Assembly (NCBI GenBank): GCA_037951105.1 | Contig: JBAMJV010001407.1 | Location: 117,660-181,659 of the forward strand | Direction: 5' to 3' | Source: Echinarachnius parma | Lineage: Eukaryota; Echinodermata; Echinoidea; Clypeasteroida; Echinarachniidae | Length of the DNA stretch: 64,000 nt | Shown: in pieces, positions 31,707 through 42,867 of the stretch | How positions within the stretch are numbered: position 1 is the stretch's first letter | Layout: every line of letters begins with the position of its first letter | The notes under the pieces: generated by a model | Told to the model about the DNA's origin: nothing | Database searches by the model: none | The model's input: the letters and a program-made list of their open reading frames with translations, nothing else | Program-made: the position numbers and the translations under genes

Positions 31707-33300
31707 TCAAAAGACTACGGAAAGATAGCAAAGAAAATTTAGAATTGCTTTTCCAAAATAGCTCGTTAAGATTCTCTGTGTACGTAATGCTAATTATCTT
31801 GAAAACTAACGATTTAATTTTTGAATGCACATGTGGCTTCATTTTCATGCAGTGCAACACAACTCAATGGCAATGCAGCTATGGTACAGCTACGCGTACA
31901 CGTGCAACAGAGCCGGATCGGAATCGACGCCGTACCGTCGGCGTGAGGTTCTGACAAAATTAGGGTCAAACCGGATCGCGGCAGCTCGATCTGCATAATT
32001 ATTTTTTAAATAAAATAATGCGCAAAACTCAACAACGGGTAATTTTTTTAATTTCGTGGCAAACATAAAGGTCATAGCTATGTTATCAATCAACTAACCT
32101 ACCAGACTCGATCGACAACGATAAATCTGTCATTTTCGGCGAAATATTCGTCGCCGATGGAATCACTCAGACAGAGTCAGATACGTCGACTGCCTGTCAT
32201 TATTGGCGAATCTTTATTCGTCGCTATATTTTCGTCAAAAAGCGTCCTTTTAAGCTGAAAACAAAAACTACCTACAATTCATTGTAGGTGCTAGAAGTAA
32301 TTTTTGCTCGCGAACCCGAATTTGGCATTGTTTTAGTCCGCAAAGCGCGTTTAGACAGTCTGACAAAAATTATAGCTCGTCCAGCGACGAAAATTATAGC
32401 TCGGCCAGAGGCGGAAGCTCGCGGTTGCAGCCAGCGAATTCACTCCGCCTGTAAAATCAAATATAACCACTCGGACGGCGATCACGGGCGCGACTCGAGC
32501 GGATATATAGCCGAAGCATAGTTCGAAGCGTCGTACGTGGGTTTTTCCCCCGGCGGCGATCGAAAATGGACGAAAAGGGGCGTATTTTCTAATATAACGC
32601 GCTCCCTCCGGGGGCGAAGAGGATAGGGCCGAGCTGATAATTACGCTCCCTCCGGGGAGGGAAGAGCCGGTCCCGAAATGCTCTTCTTAGCCATCCCGAC
32701 GACGATCGCGACCGCAACTCGAAGGGTGATACGCTACGATACCGAGTTTGAGACGCCGCCCGTCCGTCGAACCGCCCGGCGGCGATCGAGGGCGGGTGGG
32801 AGCCGAACGGACGTGTTTTTACGAAATGGCCTGGGATACCCCCCCTAGACCCCCCTCGTCGCGTTAGAGTATTATTAGGTATTGATGCGCACCCAAATGC
32901 AAAACGCGCGCATCAAAGTGAATAATTGACCCGCTTTACATACACACGTGTAATTGAATAGGGAAAGTAGTTATTCGTACATTACACATACAGCGAGTGC
33001 ATGCAGTGCAGTGCACACCGCTGATTGTTGAATGACGAATTAGTGTCACGACCACAGAAGGACAACGATGCACAATGTGCACCATTGTCGGAATTGTTAA
33101 ATTCGAATACCGCTACGTTATACATGAAATGCATCTCTAGAATATTCTTTGGAATTTATTGATATTCACCGGTGAAAATATTCTGTATTTCTTTTTAATT
33201 ACTCTTTGGGAAATCTCGTCGAGCATCTTTCGCGAGCTAAAACAAGACATCTTCTCGCAGGGAAGTTTTATAACACGCATCTCTATGGGCTCAATATGAT
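31707..33300. other. Unassigned stretch, GC-rich in its middle
   Basis: Bases 31707-32280 are AT-rich with short inverted words (CGGCGAAATATTCGTCGCCG near 32137). Bases 32290-32870 are GC-rich (CTCCCTCCGGGG twice, GGCGGCGATCGA) and belong to Helitron-like unit A. No protein family was recognised in any frame. Bases 32886-33300 show nothing identifiable. Confidence 0.45.
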
Positions 33301-33311
33301 CACCCGGCGTC

Positions 33312-33367
33312 TATGACGTCATTCATGGAATAGCATTTACTATTCCATGAATGACGTCACGCATAGC
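33312..33367. repeat. Short perfect hairpin with CRE-like words
   Basis: CTATGACGTCATTCATGGAA and TTCCATGAATGACGTCA are inverted around CATTTA. The stem contains TGACGTCA on both arms. Confidence 0.8.
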
Positions 33368-33439
33368 ACATTTTTCTCCATGGGCATTACTATGTTTGGT
33401 CACATGACGCTATGTAGACCAATCACTGAACAGGATTTC

Positions 33440-35200
33440 ATTCATGTAGGATATAAAAAAACTATTTGATAAAAATCATTCAGAAACGATGAAATATGAA
33501 ATAAATCTGATCGGAATAAAACTGGGATTCCATATTTATTAGACTAATCATAGAAAAAATATTATGAAAAAGAAATTATGAAATGCTTACACTTTTAAAA
33601 CATTTACAAAACAGGTTTTTGAATAGTTGTTGATGACATTATTTTCAACAATCATTTTAACAAAACATCACATAAGCACATTTTCTTATAAAACACATGC
33701 CTGAAACCAATGCGTTTTAGGGAGCACCATCTTGTTTTAACGACTCTTTTTAATTGAAACTAGGCTTTTTGCTAACCGTACTGACTGGCGTAATCGCCGC
33801 AGCTGCGTAAAGGCCGCATGCCGACTTTGAGCAATGAAATAATAAAAAAAAGTGGGAGAATAGTGCGCTAGAGAAACTGGCGACAATAAAACAATAAAAC
33901 TGCCACTAGCACTGCAAACTGCGAGTCGAGTATTGCTGCATACGATGTACCATTGGAGTGGTACTGAATTGAACTCGAATACTCGATCAAAATAACCGAA
34001 CTCTACCGTACCCTTACTGTACTGTACTACAGAGAACCCCGTATTACTGTGCAAAGCCGTAAGTATCACGCGCGCGCGCTGTCAAAAGTCAAAATTTGAC
34101 TATCGCCGCGTACGCGCCGCACCCCAACTTTGCGTTTTTTTTTAAAGGAAAAAGTATGCGGGGATTACGCCGGTCAGTACGATAATTTTGTTTACATTTC
34201 GAGCATGGTGGAGATATGATGCAGTGTTTATTTACTAAAATTCAGTTTCACCAAAATTGTGACTTTATAATGAGCTTAAACCCGAAAAAAAAAAAATACA
34301 ACAAATTGCGTTGTACATCTAAAAGCTATTCTTATTCTAAATTACGAATCTAAATTAAACCGAACACAAAAAGTAACCACCACCCCTTAACAACTGCTCA
34401 TAATTTCATAACCGATAATTGTTTTAAGATGTCATCGTGCCACAATATTGGTACAATGGTAATGTGCATTATGTGTGAAAGATATTAGAGATATTCATCA
34501 CTTTATGGCTGAATGAGCACAGATTAAAGACAAAATGACCTAATTCAAAAGTCACAAGGCATTGTGCGTGCCTGTACATTGTTGTGAAACAGCACAACAT
34601 GTGGCTGAATGCATTAATTATGGCTCATGAAACAATGCTGTTTGATATTCCATTCATTTTGACTTTTTTTTATGGCACATGTGGTAAAATGCATTAATTG
34701 CAATTTTAAAACAGTGCATTTTAACATGTTTCACTACTCAATAAACTGTAATGATGATAATACTTTTGCGAATTTTGAAATATGACAATTTTCTCTTTAA
34801 TGTGTGCTCACTCAACCATGGATTAATGTTTACCTCTTATTGTTTTCTTAACTACCGTATGGATATTTCGGCTAGACGAGATCTTGAAATAATTCTTGTT
34901 TATGAAATTATTGGCAATTGTTCAGGGAGTAGTTACTTTTTGTATTCGGTTTATATTGATTCGAACGTTTCAAATAAAGAATCAAGAAACGTAGTATGAA
35001 AACAGATCTGTCACTTATACATTTATTGTGTTTTCCATGTATTCTGGCGTTACTGAATAATCACCATTAGTTTTTAATTACAACTTTTTGTAGAGAAAAA
35101 TAGAAACTTTGGGGTTTCAATAGGGTGCCCTTTTGTGTTGATGGCTGATTTTTTAAAGGAAAAAGCCATGTAACTTAGACATGCTTTTTTGTTTTCATTT
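33440..35200. other. Intron stretch with MITE debris, no gene
   Basis: Bases 33440-33760 and 34170-34260 resemble diverged interior pieces of the AAAGGGATAGTTGAG MITE family (AACGATGAAATATG, TTTACTAAAATTCAGTTTCACC). The rest to 35200 is AT-rich intron DNA without a recognisable feature. Confidence 0.45.
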
Positions 35201-35204
35201 AAAG

Positions 35205-35432
35205 AAATAGTTGAGTTCTGATAAGGAGAGTACAGTTTTGATGAAACTGAATTTTACAAATTGTTATATTTATGGATATTTCAGCCGTCTCTGAACCAAT
35301 TTTGATCAAACAAAGATGATTTTATTATTTAAATATTATGCTCTTTCAAATTTTACACTCAGTTTTTCATTACCTCACCAACAAAATAAGTAGTCTAGCG
35401 CCCTCTCTACCAAAACTCAACTATCCCTTTAA
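35205..35432. mobile_element. Short AAAGGGATAGTTGAG-family MITE
   Basis: Near-identical to both ends of the element at 9651-10213 with the middle missing: GATAAGGAGAGTACAGTTTT at the left, TCTACCAAAACTCAACTATC at the right. A deletion derivative. Confidence 0.85.
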
Positions 35433-35923
35433 GCATACAAAATTACTATTAGATTTTGAAAACTTGTTACGAGTTTGAATAAGTTTGAAAAGTTTCCCAG
35501 GGCCCCATGGCAGACCAACTTATTGTTGAATGGGCCATCCTTGTAAAATATATTGAACTAAATAAATAAATAAATGAAAAATACTAAAATTCAGTTGTAC
35601 CTATTCTCAACTATCTCTATGTAACTGAATTGAATTGTTCTTTGTTCTTTATTTCATTAATCATAAAAACATATAAAATACAAAACGAAGATTACAATTG
35701 ACATTAATACAGAAATTACAAGATAACTAGAATACAAACAAAACTAATTATGAGAAATGTGGAGGCAGCTAGGAAAGCTATTGCTTTATGAACGCTACCA
35801 CCGGTATGTATATTTCAAATAATATGTGGGGAAGAATGTAATACCCTAACAAAACACCAAGACCGACAAAAGAAACACAAAACAATACACGACCGAATGC
35901 AAATATCTACATTTTGAATCAAA

Positions 35924-37330
35924 TTAATACTCTTCAATTAAAAACATTTTATATTTCCTTTTAAAAACATTAATTGAGGGACTAAGTTTAATTTCACAGG
36001 GTAAATCATTCCAAAGTTTGGGGCCATTGAAATATATGGAATTTTTTGCTACATTTAATCTACTTAGAGGTAAATGAAAATTGGAAGAGCTTCGAGTATT
36101 ATGTGCATGAACTTCATTATTAAGAGAAAATTTACATGACAGACCTTTGGGTATAAAATTATTGTAACATAAATACATAAATATTGCTAAATTATATTTA
36201 CAAATATCTAAAATGTTTAATAATTTCAATTCTAAAAATAAAGGTTTAGTATGAGCAAAATAATCGACATGTGAAATAATTCTAATGGCTCTTTTTTGTA
36301 ACCGAATTAATCTAGTCATTGTATAATTGGTTGCAGATCCCCAGGCAAGATTGCAATAATTAAAATATGGAGATACTATGGCATTATAAATCATAATTAA
36401 AATATTCTTAGGAAAATGTTTAAATCTATTCAAAATACCAATACCTTTTGAGATTTTAGTACAAATGGCATCAATGTGTTCCTTCCAGGTTAATTTACTA
36501 TCAATAGTTACACCTAAAAATATTAAAGATGAACAACGATCAATATTATTATTATTCAAAGAAACAATAATAGTATCATAATTAATCACCTTATTAGTAA
36601 AAATAAAATAATGAGTCTTTGTAGTATTTACTACTAATTTATTAGAAATTAACCAAGAATTTATTTTGGATAATTCATCATTAAAATTAAGAATCAAATC
36701 ATCAATATTTTCATCAGATAAAAAAACACTCGTGTCATCTGCATATAAAATATATTGCAACTTTTGAGACGAGTAACAAATATCATTCATATAAATAAGA
36801 AATAGAAGGGGACCGAGAATGGATCCCTGGGGCACTCCATATCCTACAGGATTGAAATCAGACTTCTGATAATTTACAATTACAAACTGTTTACGATTTG
36901 TTAAATAATGTTTCAATAAATCCAAAAGAGTACCACGAATACCATAGTTTTCTAATTTATAAAACAAAATCGTATGATCTAAAGTATCGAAAGCTTTACT
37001 CAAATCAAGAAATAAACCAATCAAAATCTTTTTATTATTAAGTGCATTTGTAACTTTATAAATCAAATCAACTAAGGCAGAGGATGTAGAGTACCCCGGA
37101 CGGAATCCATACTGGTTTTCTGATAAAATATTGCACTGGTTTAAAAACGTTAAAAGTCTATTAAAAATACATTTTTCAAAAATGTTGGAGAATACGGGCA
37201 AGACAGATATAGGTCGATAATTATCAATACAATCAGCTATTCCCTTTTTAAAGACAGGTACAACCTTTGCTATTTTTAATGCATCTGGGAATATACCCAT
37301 ACTCATTGATAAATTAAAAATAGTACACAA
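35924..37330 (-). CDS. LINE reverse transcriptase (C-terminal 468 residues of ORF2)
   Basis: This uninterrupted frame shows the non-LTR reverse transcriptase blocks in order: IAKVVPVFKKG and NYRPISVLPVFSNIFEK (residues about 20-50), GFRPGYSTSSALVDL (75-90), LFLDLSKAFDTLDH (105-120), GVPQGSILGPLLFLIYMNDI (about 170-190), the catalytic YADDT (about 196), and LGVTIDSKLTW (about 275). The tail with HNTRSSSNFHLP and YFNGPKLWNDLP is typical of the Jockey/CR1-type LINE group. The enzyme copies element RNA at a nicked target. There is no RNase H domain. The N-terminal part of the same ORF lies upstream (37381-39520) in broken frames, so this is a LINE remnant inside a gene B intron and not a host gene. 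Confidence 0.93.
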   Translation of the reverse strand: MCTIFNLSMSMGIFPDALKIAKVVPVFKKGIADCIDNYRPISVLPVFSNIFEKCIFNRLLTFLNQCNILSENQYGFRPGYSTSSALVDLIYKVTNALNNKKILIGLFLDLSKAFDTLDHTILFYKLENYGIRGTLLDLLKHYLTNRKQFVIVNYQKSDFNPVGYGVPQGSILGPLLFLIYMNDICYSSQKLQYILYADDTSVFLSDENIDDLILNFNDELSKINSWLISNKLVVNTTKTHYFIFTNKVINYDTIIVSLNNNNIDRCSSLIFLGVTIDSKLTWKEHIDAICTKISKGIGILNRFKHFPKNILIMIYNAIVSPYFNYCNLAWGSATNYTMTRLIRLQKRAIRIISHVDYFAHTKPLFLELKLLNILDICKYNLAIFMYLCYNNFIPKGLSCKFSLNNEVHAHNTRSSSNFHLPLSRLNVAKNSIYFNGPKLWNDLPCEIKLSPSINVFKRKYKMFLIEEY

Positions 37331-37380
37331 CGGATAACAAATTATATGAATTACTCGTTTTACAATCGATCTACATCAAT

Positions 37381-38345
37381 TTAATCGAAACCAGTACTTG
37401 ATCGATTCTTTAAATTACACACAATATCAATAATTTCTTTTGGGGTTATAGGATTAAAAAAGGCAGATTGATGATTTCTTTTCAAATATTGCACATTATT
37501 TTCAAAGTTATAAAACTGAGAATTATGCATATTTTGTGTCAACGATGGGCCAATATTTATAAAAAAATCATTAAATTCCTTAGCCATATCGTTACTACAG
37601 GTAATAGATCGATTATTAACAGAAAGTTTTTCAATATAATTTTTATTTGTTATTTTACCCAAAGCTTTGTTTATACATTTCCAAGTTTGCCTCATATTTG
37701 TTTGCGCTTTTATAAACAAATTGCGATAATATTCATTTGTTATTCTTTTTACTTCACTATTACACTAATTGTTTCTGAAAGTTTTATATGAACGTTCATT
37801 CCTGAGAGTTGGATTATGAATAAACTTCTTATACAAACGACATTTTTTAGTACACATTTTACGTAATCGATTATTAAACCATGACTATCTTTCTTCTTTT
37901 TACACAATTTACGTATAATAGGGAAACATTCATCATATAAAGACTTAAATTGGTATAAAAAGCAATCATAATTCGTATTTGGATTAACGTTGTTTATACG
38001 CCAAGGAACATTCTTCAGTTTCTCAATAAAACGTTGAATATTACTTTCACACATATCACGTTTAATAAATAAAGAATCAGAATTATTTTCAGTTGAATTT
38101 GAATGAACACAAAATATAGGAAAATGATCACTTATGTCAACAAATAAAATACCACTACTTATATTTTCAGTATCGTTTGTAAAAATATTGTCAATTAATG
38201 TTGCAGAATTAATTGTAACTCTAGTAGGATAGTGAATAACTGGAAACATAAAATGAATCATAAACACATCTAAAAAATCATTAATTTGTTGGCAAGAATT
38301 TGTATTCAATAAATTTATATTATAATCTCCAACAAAATATATCAA
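37381..38345 (-). pseudogene. LINE ORF2 endonuclease C-part and linker, broken
   Basis: The frame at 38345-37749 begins IYFVGDYNINLLNT (the GD-N motif of AP-type endonucleases) and includes TLIDNIFTND and ISDHFPIF, the SDH motif. The frame at 37719-37381 (KAQTNMRQTWKCINKALGK, then NPITPKEIIDIVCNLKNRSS and TGFD) is the linker into the reverse transcriptase. The two are out of frame with each other near 37750. A TAA follows TGFD at 37380, and a shift follows before the reverse transcriptase frame. Same element as 35924-37330. Confidence 0.85.
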
Positions 38346-38367
38346 TTTATTTTCCTTATTAAAGATA

Positions 38368-39097
38368 ATGGTGAGTATTGGTCAAACTTAACTTTAGTAA
38401 CCAAAACCTGCACGATTACGGTACAAACTAATAGTTATTACCTCACCATGCTCGAAAAGTATGCACAATTACAAACGACAAAGTAAAACCTCTGTTATCA
38501 TTCAAAAATAGCCGTTACAACTCAAGTGTCAAATTTACTCTAGCGCGAAGCGATAGCGTTCTAGGTCCTAATACGGGACTGCAGTGCGCGGTACGGTAAT
38601 ACATGTACCGTGCATTTTCATGTGTAACCGCAATCCCCGTTCGTTCGTCTTTCTAACACACGGATAGAAGTCCATGAGGCACATAATATCACTGATTTTT
38701 GCGGAATGGAGGGGAAAATCATAATTTTAATCCACCCTATAGTTGGATCACATATTGGAGAGTAAATTGGTGGTAAGTACCGTATCATACGTATAGTTTT
38801 AAGCACAATTAGCGTGCACAAACATATCTATTTTCAGTCCTGTATTAGGAGCACCTAGAACGTTAGGGCCTCGCGCTAGCGTTCTCTAAAAAGTGATACC
38901 CGGGCGTCAATCTTTTTATATCATATTTTGAAAGCAAATTTCACAACAATGAAAGCATTTGAAAGGGAATTATTATTATTTCCCATGTTTTTTTCGATAA
39001 TCTTTCATTTGGAATTGAAATCAACCAAATCCGTTACAATTAATTTTTTTTTTGGGGGGGGGGGGGGGGCACTTTGGAAATTACCAATACTCACCAT
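38368..39097. mobile_element. 730-bp MITE inside the LINE endonuclease
   Basis: The termini ATGGTGAGTATTGGT and ACCAATACTCACCAT are perfect inverses, flanked by TA on both sides (38366-38367 and 39098-39099), as in Tc1/mariner-type insertions. The LINE endonuclease frame resumes beyond each side. Inside, at about 38545-38885, is a diverged relative of the foldback at 17294-17789 (GCGTTCTAGGTCC and its inverse), so three levels of insertion are stacked. A G run lies at about 39053-39069. Confidence 0.85.
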
Positions 39098-39099
39098 TA

Positions 39100-39520
39100 C
39101 CTTTAACTACATTTAAAACTGAATTTAAGCATTCTAAAAATAACGGCAAAGATGTATTGGGTGGTCTATATATAGAACCAAAAATAATGTTTCTCTTTTT
39201 AATTTCAATTTCAACAAAAATAGATTCAATTTCATTATTATTTATATCTAAATCAAGTCTACGTTTAAAATTAAAATCATTGCGAACATAAATACCGACT
39301 CCACCTCCATTGCGATTTTGCCGTTCATTACCAACAAAGGTATATCCATCAAGATTGTAAACTGAATCATTGGGTTTTAACCATGTCTCCGATAATCCTA
39401 TTGCACAACATTTATGATAAATTGTATCAACAAAAGAGGTGAGATTATCGAAGTTTTTTCTAACACTTCTACAATTAATATGAAGACAAGGTAGAATGTG
39501 GGTGTCTTTATAGCATGGGG
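39100..39520 (-). pseudogene. LINE endonuclease N-part
   Basis: The minus strand reads LHINCRSVRKNFDNL, AIGLSETWL, GYTFVGNERQNRNGGGVGIY and IIFGSIYRPP, the N-terminal half of an AP-type endonuclease (catalytic Asn in HINCRS, Glu in SETWL). It is cut off at 39100 by the inserted MITE. A frameshift separates it from the frame upstream at 39697. Confidence 0.85.
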
Positions 39521-39905
39521 GAAGGAGGTAGGCAACGCGGGATTGGAAAGTGCATGCGTAATAGGAACGAAGTTGATTGGAACCTTGTGAAATCTTTTTC
39601 TTTTTATCTTTTTTTCTTCAATAGGAAATAACGTTTCAGTGAGAAATGTATTATTAAAAGTATCTAAAAAAATTGTATACAAATTTCGGTCAGGCATAAC
39701 AATATAACTTTAAACAGACAAAAACAGAACAACTAGAACAAACAAAATTAAAAGAATTTGGTTATGAGTAGAGAAATAGTACCACCGGAAAGAATATATA
39801 TACGAGAGAAAATATAAATTGTATAAATATAGTCAAAATGTAATTTATAATCAAAGATTAAAAACACATTATAATGTGTAATGTTCAAAGTAAGTCAAAG
39901 TTAGC

Positions 39906-40071
39906 TTACAGGTCAGTAAGGCTTGTGATGTGCTTTCGCATCTCCCGTCCGTCTGTGGTTTTGACTAGAGCATAGACACGACCATCTAGAGACCAAATTG
40001 CCTTCACGTTGTTTTTCTTCGATGTTTGAGACAGAAGGTAAGCGTTTTTCAATAGTTTGGAGCTCGTTCTG
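39906..40071 (-). pseudogene. C-terminal end of LINE ORF1
   Basis: The minus strand reads SSKLLKNAYLLSQTS, VKAIWSLDGRVYALVKT and REMRKHITSLTDL, then TAA at 39908-39906. Short C-terminal segments of this shape (W..DGR.., then an ITSL-DL ending) close ORF1 in Jockey-type LINEs. The rest of ORF1 is absent, so the element is 5'-truncated here. Confidence 0.65.
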
Positions 40072-40138
40072 CTAAGGGGCCAGGACGGTGCTATCCCTTT
40101 ACTATATTTAATAATTTAACTTTTAATGTCATGCGCAG

Positions 40139-40318
40139 ATGGGCAAAGGATCATCCAAGTACGCCTGGGTACTCGACAAGCTGAAGGCTGAGCGCGAACG
40201 CGGTATCACCATCGACATTGCTCTCTGGAAGTTCAATACGGAAAAATATGCCGTGACCATAATCGACGCCCCTGGCCATCGCGATTTCATCAAGAACATG
40301 ATCACGGGAACATCGCAG
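40139..40318 (+). CDS. EEF1A: eEF1A gene B, coding exon 2
   Basis: The exon gives 60 residues, starting [20 protein letters not shown]. It contains the switch I region [12 protein letters not shown] and the G3 motif [18 protein letters not shown], where Asp and Gly contact magnesium and the gamma phosphate. The acceptor is GCGCAG (40133-40138) and the donor GTAATG at 40319; both junctions are phase 0. It follows an intron of 17.3 kb full of transposons, the nearest ending about 65 bp upstream. All catalytic residues are as in active eEF1A. Confidence 0.95.
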
Positions 40319-40362
40319 GTAATGTGCAATTTTTCTTTTAAAGGGATCTATATACAGGGTGG

Positions 40363-40888
40363 CCCCAAAAAACGGATCGGGGCACTAACCAAAATATAGT
40401 ACCAACATGATTATGTCCTTCGGATAGGGTGTCTTTTCCAATGAAAAACGATACAAAGAACATTAATTTTGGTCGTGTGGTTTTTGTTTTAGGACGCTGT
40501 GAGTGACACCATGTCGAGGGCTCATTTTTGTCAATTTTTACCAAGTCAGTGCCAGTTAAATCGCACTTCCTGCCCGTAATACCTTCGAACAACCATGCCC
40601 ATTCTCTCGGCACACGCCTGAGAGCACACTAACAATGGCGCGCGGATTGCTCGCGCGTTCAACGGTATGACGGGCAGTAAGAACGATTTATCGGGCACTG
40701 ACTTACTCAAAATTGGCAAAAATGGGAACCTGACGTGGTGTTATACTCACAGCGCCCTAAACCAAAATCTACACGACCAAAATGACTGTTCTTGGTATCG
40801 TTTTTCATTGGAAAAGACACTCTGTCCGATAGACAAACATTTTGGGAAGTGCCCCGTTCCGTTTTTTGGGGTGAGGCCACCATGTGTA
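40363..40888. mobile_element. Second TACAGGGTGG element
   Basis: TACAGGGTGGCCCCAAAAAA at the left and GGTGAGGCCACCATGTGTA at the right, with long inverted arms sharing GGGTGTCTTTTCCAATGAAA. About the same length as 10272-10799. The right terminus is diverged, so this copy is probably older. Confidence 0.8.
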
Positions 40889-41099
40889 GTAACATCCACA
40901 CAAGTTGATCAGAAATCAATGTTTCTCTCCTACCTAGATTTATTGGTGTCACCCTGTATAAGCATGGAACAAGTTTTGTGTTTTCAACTTTCCATTTCTT
41001 TAGAAAGATATTTGCGATGGAAGTGTTCAGATCCTGAATTTTTCATGGGATAGTCATACCGTGTACAAAGTCAGTGAAACGATAAATTCGTGAATCTCA

Positions 41100-41381
41100 C
41101 TTGCTGTTACTAGATCCCTTCATTAAACACAAACCAGTGTCTGGGGAGCACTTGTAGACTGTAACACCCATCATACTGTGATCACACTCTAAAGGGCGCT
41201 ACACAAAATATGTCTTTGTAGATATAGGCTTTACTTATTCATTTGTAATTTTGTATTCCTTTCGAGCATGCTCGAGTTATAACTATAAGTTTGTAATGTG
41301 ATGGTGCAGGTTTTGGTTACTTAAATTCAGTTTGACCAAAGCTGCTTGTACTCTCTTTAACAAAACTCGACTATCCCTTTA
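41100..41381. repeat. MITE fragments
   Basis: TTACTAGATCCC near 41110 is the inverse of the AAAGGGATCTAGTAA end. GGGCGCTACACAAAATATGT to CTCGACTATCCCTTTAA (41196-41381) is the right part of an AAAGGGATAGTTGAG-family MITE. Confidence 0.65.
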
Positions 41382-41505
41382 ATACCTATTAGTATTATCA
41401 TTGGTGTGATATAATAATTATTAAACTTCATCTGAGCGTTTGTAAAATTTACATCCCACAATAAAACTTCGTGGTCATCAAACACTACTAATAATTGCCA
41501 TAAAC

Positions 41506-41585
41506 GCACTCGAATTCTGGACCAATTGCGAGGACGCCCTCTTGTGTTACACACGTGGTCGTCGAGCATTCTGAGTTCGTACCGT
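41506..41585 (+). pseudogene. Decayed copy of eEF1A exon 3 (relic 1)
   Basis: GCGAGGACGCCCTCTTGTGT and TACACACGTGG at 41528-41558 match GCGCGAGCACGCCCTCTTGT and TACACCCTGG of exon 3 (42941-42972). CTCGAATTCTGG near 41508 resembles the exon's GAATTCGAAGCTGG. Only this middle portion is recognisable and it has no usable frame. Confidence 0.6.
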
Positions 41586-41649
41586 ATATAGATTAACGGT
41601 TTTTCTCATTGTATGTCATGTTTCATGTTTCTTTTTTGTTGTTGTTCAA

Positions 41650-41785
41650 GCTGATTGTGCCGTTTTGATTGTTGCTTCTGGGACTAGCGAATTCGAAGCT
41701 AGAATCTCAATTGACAGACCAGCGAGCACGCCTTCGTGTGCTACCATGTACATGCATGGTCGTCGAGCAACTGATCGGGAGCTTC
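41650..41785 (+). pseudogene. Decayed copy of eEF1A exon 3 (relic 2)
   Basis: CTGATTGTGCCGTTTTGATT at 41651 matches the first bases of exon 3 (42869). It still reads DCAVLIVASGTSEFEARIS before diverging, then GCGAGCACGCC and TGTGCTACCATG. An intron-like CATGTTTC and T-rich tract precede it as they precede the real exon, but the acceptor reads AAG. It appears to be a tandem duplicate made before the hAT insertion at 41846. Confidence 0.8.
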
Positions 41786-41845
41786 TATTGTGTATAGATT
41801 GGTCATTAATGGTTGATTGTTATTTTCTGATTTTATTGTCTCATG

Positions 41846-41952
41846 CAAGGGCGTCGATTTCTTCTCGCCATTGGGGGGATGATCGTCATTTTGACCATCT
41901 CTGGCAAGGGAGCGAAGCGAAAACCCAGCAGCGTGCCCGGGTTTTTATGGCT

Positions 41953-41985
<33 letters not shown>

Positions 41986-42833
41986 AAGCTGATAGATACA
42001 TATACGGTATTGCAAGCATTCTGATGGAACCCTGAATAGCATTCAGTCATGGGATACCCACATTGGGAAGCTTATTGGGGGTCCAGGGGGCGGAGCCCCC
42101 GGAAGCTTTGGGATTTTTAATATCCACATATGTCTATAAGTAAATATAGAGTTAACTATTCTCTTTAGTTATTTGGCTTTTGAATTAGCTGTTTAGAGAT
42201 TGGAAGATTATTAAGTGCACATTGCAAGCATCCTGTTATGATGAGGGCACTGTCCAAGTATATGGATGAATTTTAGCCTGATAGATAAATACTGTCGATT
42301 GCAATCATCCTGATGGAACCCTGAATAGAATAAGTCAAGGGATACCCACATTGGAAAGCTTATTGGGGGTCCAGGGGGCGAAGCCCCCGGAAACTTTGAG
42401 ATTTTTAATATCCAGAAATACAATTAACTATTGAATAGTTAGCTCAATTTTAGTGAGCGAAGCGCAAACGCACAGTGGGCCAGGATCGCCTAAAAGTTTG
42501 CCAAGAGAGAAGTCCTGAATAATACTATTTAATGAGTACATGGCTGGTACTGGGTCAAATAACCTTAATGGGGGTTCCAGGGGCGCAGCCCCTGAAGATT
42601 TTGGATTTGGGCAGTTTAGCATTATCACAAAATTGTTTAAAGAAGACTATAGTAACAACTTCCATTCATGAGAGGGGGCAATGCTCCTTAATTTTAATGT
42701 TATTAAATATTTTTGAACCCAAACTATTGGGGGTGATGATAATACAGGCCATCCCCCCACCTGAAATATTGGGGGGGGGGGGGGGGGGGATATATCCCCC
42801 CCCCCCATCCCCCCCCCGTGATCGACGCCCCTG
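41846..42833. mobile_element. hAT-type element ending 34 bp before exon 3
   Basis: The ends CAAGGGCGTCGAT and ATCGACGCCCCTG are inverted with one mismatch. The flanks GTCTCATG (41838-41845) and GTTTCATG (42834-42841) form an 8-bp duplication with one change. This is the hAT pattern seen also at 15512-16838. Inside is a two-copy repeat of about 290 bp (42010 and 42297, GGGGGTCCAGGGGGCGGAGC-like) and G and C runs. No transposase frame is seen. Confidence 0.8.
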
Positions 42834-42867
42834 GTTTCATGTTTTGTTTTGTTTTAAATTTATTCAG

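Larger units (their letters stand above)
28568..32885 (-). mobile_element. Helitron-like unit A
   Basis: On the minus strand it begins TCAATACCTAATAATACTCT at about 32885 and ends with the hairpin CGCCCGTTTAACGGGCG, CAAACAG and CTAG at 28568. Between are the GGTCTCGG/poly-C array (28995-31340), a 13-bp minisatellite (31494-31706) and GC-rich DNA (32290-32870) with CGGCGGCGATCGA words also seen near 28460. No Rep/helicase was found. The 5' boundary is less certain than the 3' one. Confidence 0.55.
35625..40075 (-). mobile_element. Jockey/CR1-like LINE, 5'-truncated, interrupted by a MITE
   Basis: Reading leftward on the minus strand: the end of an ORF1-like protein (about 40071-39906, ending REMRKHITSLTDL and a stop), an APE-type endonuclease (about 39520-37750), reverse transcriptase (37330-35924), and a 3' UTR with AATAAAG and AAAGAAC repeats near 35630. 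A 730-bp element (38368-39097) splits the endonuclease. The upstream side ends only about 65 bp before exon 2 of gene B. Frameshifts and stops at the ORF1/endonuclease border, at 37331-37380 and near 37750 show it is inactive as printed, though much coding sequence survives. Confidence 0.88.

Noticed and set aside
31344-31954. Open frames with GHASGPRQRATPA or GVARWRGPLAWPA periods
   Set aside because: They are translations of the 13-bp minisatellite in all frames; no coding signals are present.
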